Shown here piece after piece: positions 59,318 through 64,000 of a stretch of 64,000 bases of DNA. Position 1 is the stretch's first letter; each line of letters starts with the position of its first letter. This DNA is from Thiohalocapsa marina (GTDB lineage: Bacteria; Pseudomonadota; Gammaproteobacteria; Chromatiales; Chromatiaceae): NCBI RefSeq assembly GCF_008632335.1, contig NZ_VWXX01000009.1, positions 1-64,000 on the forward strand, given 5' to 3'. A program made the position numbers and the translations under genes. The notes under the pieces were generated by a model that worked only from the letters and a program-made list of their open reading frames with translations, did no database searches and had not been told where the DNA came from.

Positions 59318-59872
59318 TTGGAAGCCTCCAGCCGCCAGCCGCCAGCCGCCAGCCGCCCAGCATTCCCCCTGGACGCGGCTTGATTCACCGCAGAGGCGCA
59401 GAGAACGCAGAGGCAGGACAGGATTCTTTACTGTAGCCGCCAGCCGCCAGCCGCCAGCCGCCAGCCGCCAGCCGCCAGCGAAAATCTAGCGCAACCAGAC
59501 AAGGGTAGCGTAGGGCTGCCGGGCTGGGTGGCGGCGGGCGGGGGTCTCGATCGCAGGACGCGATCGTGAAGCCTCCAGGGACGGATTCACGGCGTCCCCC
59601 GACCGCCGCTACCCAGCCCGGCAGACCGACTCCCAGAGCTCTTAGCCCCCAGCCGGAGCCTTCGGATTTCACACTTCACACTTCACACTTCGACTACCCA
59701 GCCCGGCAGACCGACTTCCAGAGCCCCAAGCCGCCAGCCCTCAGCCTCCAGCCTCCAGCCTCCAGCCTCCAAACTTCGAACTTCGAACTTCGAACTTCAA
59801 ACTTCGCCCGCTGGCGCCCGTCAGATTCAAGGTCCTTGCCCCGACGGATCAAATCTGGCATATCTGTGCGGC
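59318..59872. repeat. heptanucleotide mosaic repeat region (copy B)
   Basis: Gene-free region between pilQ and aroK, filled with period-7 arrays: GCCGCCA x4 (59331-59358), GCCGCCA x6 (59436-59477), ACACTTC x3 (59671-59691), CAGCCTC x4 (59742-59769) and AACTTCG x5 (59772-59806). The GCAGAG-rich module at 59371-59434 and the 109-bp core at 59516-59624 match copy A near 44.8 kb in reverse orientation. A duplicated end of the core lies at about 59692-59725. Confidence 0.85.
59516..59624. repeat. 109-bp palindromic repeat core (copy B)
   Basis: Reverse-orientation copy of 44781-44889, same length, differing at only a few positions. It starts CTGCCGGGCTGGGTGGCGGC and ends with the inverted complement CCAGCCCGGCAG-type arm. 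The inner hairpin CGATCGC/GCGATCG is retained. The pair identity is far higher than that of the flanking arrays. Confidence 0.85.
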
Positions 59873-60397
59873 ATGATACGGCCACAAAACATCTTCCTCA
59901 TCGGTCCCATGGGGGCCGGCAAAAGCACCATTGGGCGACAACTGGCGCAGGCACTGGGCTACGAGTTCCAGGACAGCGACGCGGAAATCCAGCGCCGCAC
60001 CGGGGTCGACATCGCCACCATCTTCGAATTCGAGGGCGAGGCGGGCTTTCGTAACCGCGAACGCCAGGTGATCGAAGAGATGGTGCAACAAGAAAACATC
60101 GTCCTCGCCACCGGCGGCGGCGCCGTGCTGCTGCCGGAAAACCGCCAGCAGCTCACCGCCCGCGGGCTGGTGATCTACCTGCACTGCAGCCCGGAGCAGC
60201 AGTACGCCCGTACCGCCCGCGACCGCGGCCGGCCGCTGCTTGAGACACCCGATCCGCAGCAACGCCTGCGCGACCTGATGGAAGAGCGCGAACCCATCTA
60301 CCGACAGGTCGCCGACCTGGTGGTCTCCACCGAGCGCCGCGGCACCGCCTCGGTGGTCAAGGAGATCCGGCGCCGACTGGAGCAGGAAGAGCTCTGA
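59873..60397 (+). CDS. aroK: shikimate kinase
   Basis: A 174-aa kinase of the shikimate pathway. P-loop GPMGAGKST, the shikimate-binding [39 protein letters not shown] and a lid RDRGRPLL. No clear ribosome binding site; the ATG lies at the edge of repeat copy B, and a -10-like CATATC at 59859-59864 leaves almost no leader. AroB follows with the pattern TGAaATG. Confidence 0.95.
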   Translation: MIRPQNIFLIGPMGAGKSTIGRQLAQALGYEFQDSDAEIQRRTGVDIATIFEFEGEAGFRNRERQVIEEMVQQENIVLATGGGAVLLPENRQQLTARGLVIYLHCSPEQQYARTARDRGRPLLETPDPQQRLRDLMEEREPIYRQVADLVVSTERRGTASVVKEIRRRLEQEEL

Positions 60398-60398
60398 A

Positions 60399-61505
60399 AT
60401 GAAGACGCCCCACCGCACCCTCCAGGTCGATCTGGCGGACCGCAGCTACCCGATCTACATCGGCCCCGGACTGATCGACGACAGTGGGCTGTACCGGCCG
60501 CACATCGCCGGCTCCCGGGTCATGATCGTCACCAACGAGACCGTCGCACCGCTGTATCTGGCGCGGGTGCAAGCCGCGCTGCAGGGCCTGCGGCTGGGCG
60601 AGGTCATCCTACCGGATGGCGAACAGTACAAAGATCTGGCCACCTGGAACCGCATCTTCGATGCCCTGCTGGCCCAGCGCTTCGGCCGCGACTGCACCCT
60701 GATCGCCCTTGGCGGCGGCGTCATCGGCGACATGTCAGGCTTCGCCGCCGCCTGCTACCAGCGCGGCGTGCCCTTCATCCAGGTGCCCACCACCCTGCTG
60801 GCCCAGGTGGACTCCTCCGTCGGCGGCAAGACCGGCATCAACCACCCGGCCGGCAAGAACATGATCGGCGCCTTCCACCAGCCGCGCGCGGTCATTGCCG
60901 ACACCCGGACACTGGATACCCTGCCCGACCGCGAGCTGGCCGCGGGGCTGGCTGAGGTGGTCAAGTACGGGCTGATCCGGGATCCGGCCTTCTTCGACTG
61001 GCTCGAGGCCAACGCCGGCGCCCTGCTGGCCCGCGACCCCGCGGCCTTGGCGGAGGCCATCGAGCGCTCCTGCCGCAACAAGGCCGAGGTGGTGGCCGCC
61101 GATGAGCTGGAGGCCGGCCAGCGCGCGCTGCTCAACCTGGGCCACACCTTCGGCCACGCCATCGAGGCCGCTCGCGGCTACGGCGACTGGCTGCACGGCG
61201 AGGCGGTTGGGGCCGGCATGGTCATGGCCGCGGACCTGTCCCGGCGCCTGGGCTGGATCGACAGCGACACCCTGGCGCGCATCCGCCGCGTCATCGCCGG
61301 CTTCGGCCTGCCCGTGGATCCGCCTCCCGACATCCCCGCCGAACGCTGGCTGGAGTTGATGGCGGTGGACAAGAAGGTGCAGGACGGCACCCTGCGACTG
61401 GTGCTGCTGCGCGGCATCGGCGATGCCCTGGTCACCGCCGAGTTCGGCACCGACGACCTGGTCGCTACGCTGGCGCCCACAACGGCACCGGCGCCCGCAC
61501 CATAA
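60399..61505 (+). CDS. aroB: 3-dehydroquinate synthase
   Basis: A 368-aa NAD- and metal-dependent enzyme that makes 3-dehydroquinate from DAHP. Landmarks: [64 protein letters not shown] and the metal site [12 protein letters not shown] with GDWLHGEAV. It starts 1 nt after aroK. Confidence 0.96.
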   Translation: MKTPHRTLQVDLADRSYPIYIGPGLIDDSGLYRPHIAGSRVMIVTNETVAPLYLARVQAALQGLRLGEVILPDGEQYKDLATWNRIFDALLAQRFGRDCTLIALGGGVIGDMSGFAAACYQRGVPFIQVPTTLLAQVDSSVGGKTGINHPAGKNMIGAFHQPRAVIADTRTLDTLPDRELAAGLAEVVKYGLIRDPAFFDWLEANAGALLARDPAALAEAIERSCRNKAEVVAADELEAGQRALLNLGHTFGHAIEAARGYGDWLHGEAVGAGMVMAADLSRRLGWIDSDTLARIRRVIAGFGLPVDPPPDIPAERWLELMAVDKKVQDGTLRLVLLRGIGDALVTAEFGTDDLVATLAPTTAPAPAP

Positions 61506-61964
61506 GCGTGCAGGCGGGCGCGCCATCGCACCATGATGGTGCAGATGCTGGTGCCCGCCCCTCCTGACCCCGCTGAACACCGCTCCTGCCAGCCGCACCG
61601 ACACGGGCGTGGCCGGCTCCGGTGGCATTACACGCAGGCGGTGGCACAGCTTCTGCTTATAGCGTATGATCGCCGGCTCGCCGTTAATTTCGCGGCAGGC
61701 CTGCACGAGGCCGACGGCTTCGGTCCGTCGCACATCCGACCCGGACGCGACCGGATACCGGCAAGCTGATGCCCGCTCGTGTCAGACTCCGACCTTCGGC
61801 CTCGCGGCCGGCGCGCCGGAGCAGACCCGGCAGCGGTCATCATCCCAGACAACGTCCGCCGAAACCGGAGCAACCCCAGGGTAGCGCAGCATGCGCACCG
61901 GGGTCAGAATCGCCTGTCGACTCACATCCGGTTCCTGCCCACACTGGTAACAGAGGTCTACCGA
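61506..61964 (+). other. gene-free region between aroB and gltB
   Basis: No gene is seen in these 459 bases. Near the start, 61513-61559 folds as a long hairpin: GGCGGGC with GCCCGCC outside, GCACCAT with ATGGTGC inside. No T-run follows. TATGAT at 61665-61670 could be a -10 box of gltB without a good -35. AGAGG at about 61953 is the gltB ribosome binding site. Some relatives have a damX-like gene in this gap; none is here. Confidence 0.45.
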
Positions 61965-64000
61965 TGAACCTGCGTGCCTTTCCCCCTGCCCAGGGTCTGT
62001 ACGACCCCGCCCACGAGCGCGACTCCTGCGGTGTCGGCTTCGTCTGCAACATCAAGAACGCCAAAAGCCACGCGATCGTCGAACAGGGCCTCGAGATCCT
62101 CGAACGCCTGCATCACCGCGGCGCCGTCGGCGCCGACCCCAAGGCCGGCGACGGCGCCGGCATCCTGGTGCAGATCCCGGATGCCTTCTTCCGCGCCAGT
62201 GTCGCTTTCGAGCTGCCGCCGGTGGGCGAGTACGGCGTCGGCATGGTGTTCCTGCCCAAGGACGAGGCCGCCCGCAGCGAGATGCAGGCGACGGTGGAGC
62301 AGCACCTGACCGAAGGCGGCCAGCAGGTGCTGGGCTGGCGCGACGTACCGGTGGACAACCGCGAGCTTGGCGAGAGCGTGCTGCCCAGCGAGCCGGTGGT
62401 GCGCCAGGTGTTCATCGGTCGCGGCGAGCAGTGCCCGGATCAGGACAGCTTCGAGCGCCGCCTGTTCGTGGCGCGCAAGCACCTGGACAACGCCATCCGC
62501 GCCGCCGGATACGACAAGACCGCCTACTACGTCGCGTCCATGTCCTCGCGCACGGTCAACTACAAGGGCATGCTGCTGGCCGCCCAGGTGGGCAGCTATT
62601 ACCTGGACCTGCGCGACCCGCGCTTCGAGTCCGCGCTGGCCCTGGTGCATCAGCGCTTCTCCACCAACACCTTCCCCACCTGGGACCTGGCGCAGCCGTT
62701 CCGCATGATCTGCCACAACGGCGAGATCAACACCCTGCGCGGCAACGTCAACTGGATGGCCGCGCGCCGGCACACCATGCGCTCGGAGATCCTGGGCGAC
62801 GACCTCGACAGCATCTGGCCGCTGATCCCTGAGGGACAGTCCGACTCCGCCTGCTTCGACAACGCGCTCGAGCTGCTGGTGATGGGCGGCTATTCGCTGG
62901 CCCACGCCATGATGATCCTGATCCCGGAAGCCTGGTCCGGCAACAAGCTCATGGACGAGCAGCGGCGCGCCTTCTATGAGTATCACGCCGCCCTGATGGA
63001 GCCCTGGGACGGCCCCGCCGCGGTGGCCTTCACCGACGGCCGCCAGATCGGCGCCACGCTGGACCGCAACGGCCTGCGCCCGGCCCGCTACCTGGTCACC
63101 AACGACGACATGGTGATCATGGGCTCGGAGATGGGCGTGCTCGACATCGCCGAGGAGCGCATCGTCAAGAAGTGGCGCCTGCAGCCCGGCAAGATGCTCC
63201 TCATCGACCTGGAGCAGGGCCGCATCATCGACGATGCCGAGATCAAGACGGAGCTGGCCGCAGCCCACCCCTACAGCGAGTGGCTGGCCAAGACCCAGAT
63301 CCACCTGGACTCGCTGCCCACCGACGTCGCGCCCATGGCGCCGGAAGCGCACATCCTGCTCGACGCCCAGCAGGCCTTCGGCTACACCCAGGAGGACATC
63401 AAGTTCCTGCTGACGCCGATGATCCTGACCGGCCAGGAGGGCATCGGATCGATGGGGGCAGACAATCCCCCGTCGGTGCTCTCGTCGCGCTCCAAGCACC
63501 TGTCCAGCTACTTCAAGCAGAACTTCGCCCAGGTCACCAACCCGCCGATCGACCCGATCCGCGAGGAACTGGTCATGTCGCTGGTGTCGCCGATCGGCCC
63601 GCGGCCCAACCTGCTCGGCCTGAACGAGGCCGGCCAGCACTGGCGCCTCGAGGTCAACCAGCCGGTACTGACCAACGAGGATCTGGAACGCATTCGCCAC
63701 ATCGAAGACAACTCAGGCGGCGCCTTTCGCACCGCCACGCTGCACATGGTGTATCCATCCGTGGAGGGCGCCGAGGGCATGGCGCCGGCCCTGGAGCGGC
63801 TGTGCGAGGAGGCCGAGCGCGCGGTGCTCGACGGACACAACATCCTGATCCTGTCCGACCGCAACACCAATGCCGACTTCGTGCCCATTCCGGCCCTGCT
63901 GGCCACCTCCGCGGTGCACCAGCACCTGATCCGCCGCGGCCTGCGCACCAGCTCCGGTCTGGTGGTGGAAACCGGCGCCGTGCTGGAGGTGCACCATTTC
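61965..64000 (+). CDS. gltB: glutamate synthase large subunit, N-terminal part (cut by window end)
   Basis: An open frame with no stop to the window end, about 678 codons of a protein near 1,500 aa. It begins MNLRAFPPAQGLYDPAHERDSCGVGFV; Cys22 is the expected N-terminal nucleophile of the class II glutamine amidotransferase domain after propeptide removal. Next are ALVHQRFSTNTFPTWDLAQP, ICHNGEINTLRGN, and the start of the central domain (LLTPMILTGQEGIGSMGADNP). The enzyme makes glutamate from glutamine and 2-oxoglutarate. Its placement after aroKB is typical. Confidence 0.95.

Noticed and set aside
59385-59672. 95-aa minus-strand open frame in repeat copy B
   Set aside because: It is translated repeat DNA (AAGGWRL-type units) shared with the false extension of uvrD; no independent gene evidence.
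61513-61559. rho-independent terminator after aroB
   Set aside because: The hairpin is strong but no T-run follows; described only as a structured gap.

Overview
The window is GC-rich, gene-dense DNA from a gammaproteobacterium, most likely a sulfur-oxidising member of or near the Chromatiales. Three things point there: gammaproteobacterial gene order (dksA-gluQ, rppH-ptsP, pilMNOPQ-aroK-aroB-gltB), a periplasmic thiosulfate-oxidation carrier pair (soxYZ), and a Gly/Tyr-rich secreted protein of the sulfur-globule envelope type with its own strong promoter. No rRNA, tRNA, CRISPR array or intact transposase was seen.

Layout. 0.1-2.5 kb (minus): single-domain globin, Sel1-repeat protein, isocitrate lyase/PEP mutase-family enzyme and a 65-aa protein with its own terminator. 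2.7-14.6 kb (plus): MoxR ATPase + vWA protein, BepA-like protease, soxYZ behind a long leader, copZ/copA copper genes and a 1299-aa FAD/Fe-S dehydrogenase. 14.6-15.1 kb (minus): orphan PIN-like protein. 15.6-22.2 kb (plus): a four-gene unit of NarL-type response regulator, TonB-dependent receptor, periplasmic binding protein and hybrid kinase with HPt. 22.3-25.6 kb (minus): glycosyltransferase/GtrA, aminotransferase and HAD phosphatase. 25.9-29.8 kb (plus): dksA, gluQ, glycogen phosphorylase. 29.9-32.8 kb (minus): two DUF1538 membrane subunits, a PII-like protein, a CBS protein and ampD. 33.0-34.6 kb (plus): nadC and the sulfur-globule protein. 34.7-38.8 kb (minus): olsB, an olsA-like acyltransferase, a GT4 glycosyltransferase and a PAP2 phosphatase, looking like a membrane-lipid remodelling operon, plus a HAD hydrolase. 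39-43.3 kb (plus): rppH, ptsP, gloA, a DUF1810 gene broken by an internal deletion, and a stand-alone Lrp/AsnC ligand-binding domain. 43.5-44.6 kb (minus): hemE. 45.1-53.4 kb (plus): uvrD, a small membrane protein, hemW, rpmE, malic enzyme, mdh and gltA. 53.4-54.1 kb (minus): an uncharacterised protein. 54.2 kb to the end: pilMNOPQ, aroK, aroB and gltB, which runs off the window.

Functional picture: sulfur oxidation and storage; malate/citrate metabolism; type IV pilus assembly; copper export; and a self-contained signal transduction unit built around an outer-membrane receptor. Most of the gene content is core genome.

The intergenic DNA holds two repeat systems. One is a mosaic of heptanucleotide tandem arrays around a 109-bp palindromic core, present as two inverted copies at 44.7-45.1 and 59.3-59.8 kb, with a small outlier array at 22.2 kb. 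The other is a MITE-like family with GGGAAACGCTGATT-type ends at 14.6, 25.6, 42.0 and 43.3 kb. The strongest candidates for undescribed biology are the receptor/binding protein/kinase/regulator cluster, the heptamer mosaic element, and the DUF1538 transporter with its PII-like and CBS partners. All family assignments come from reading motifs by eye; no database search was run.
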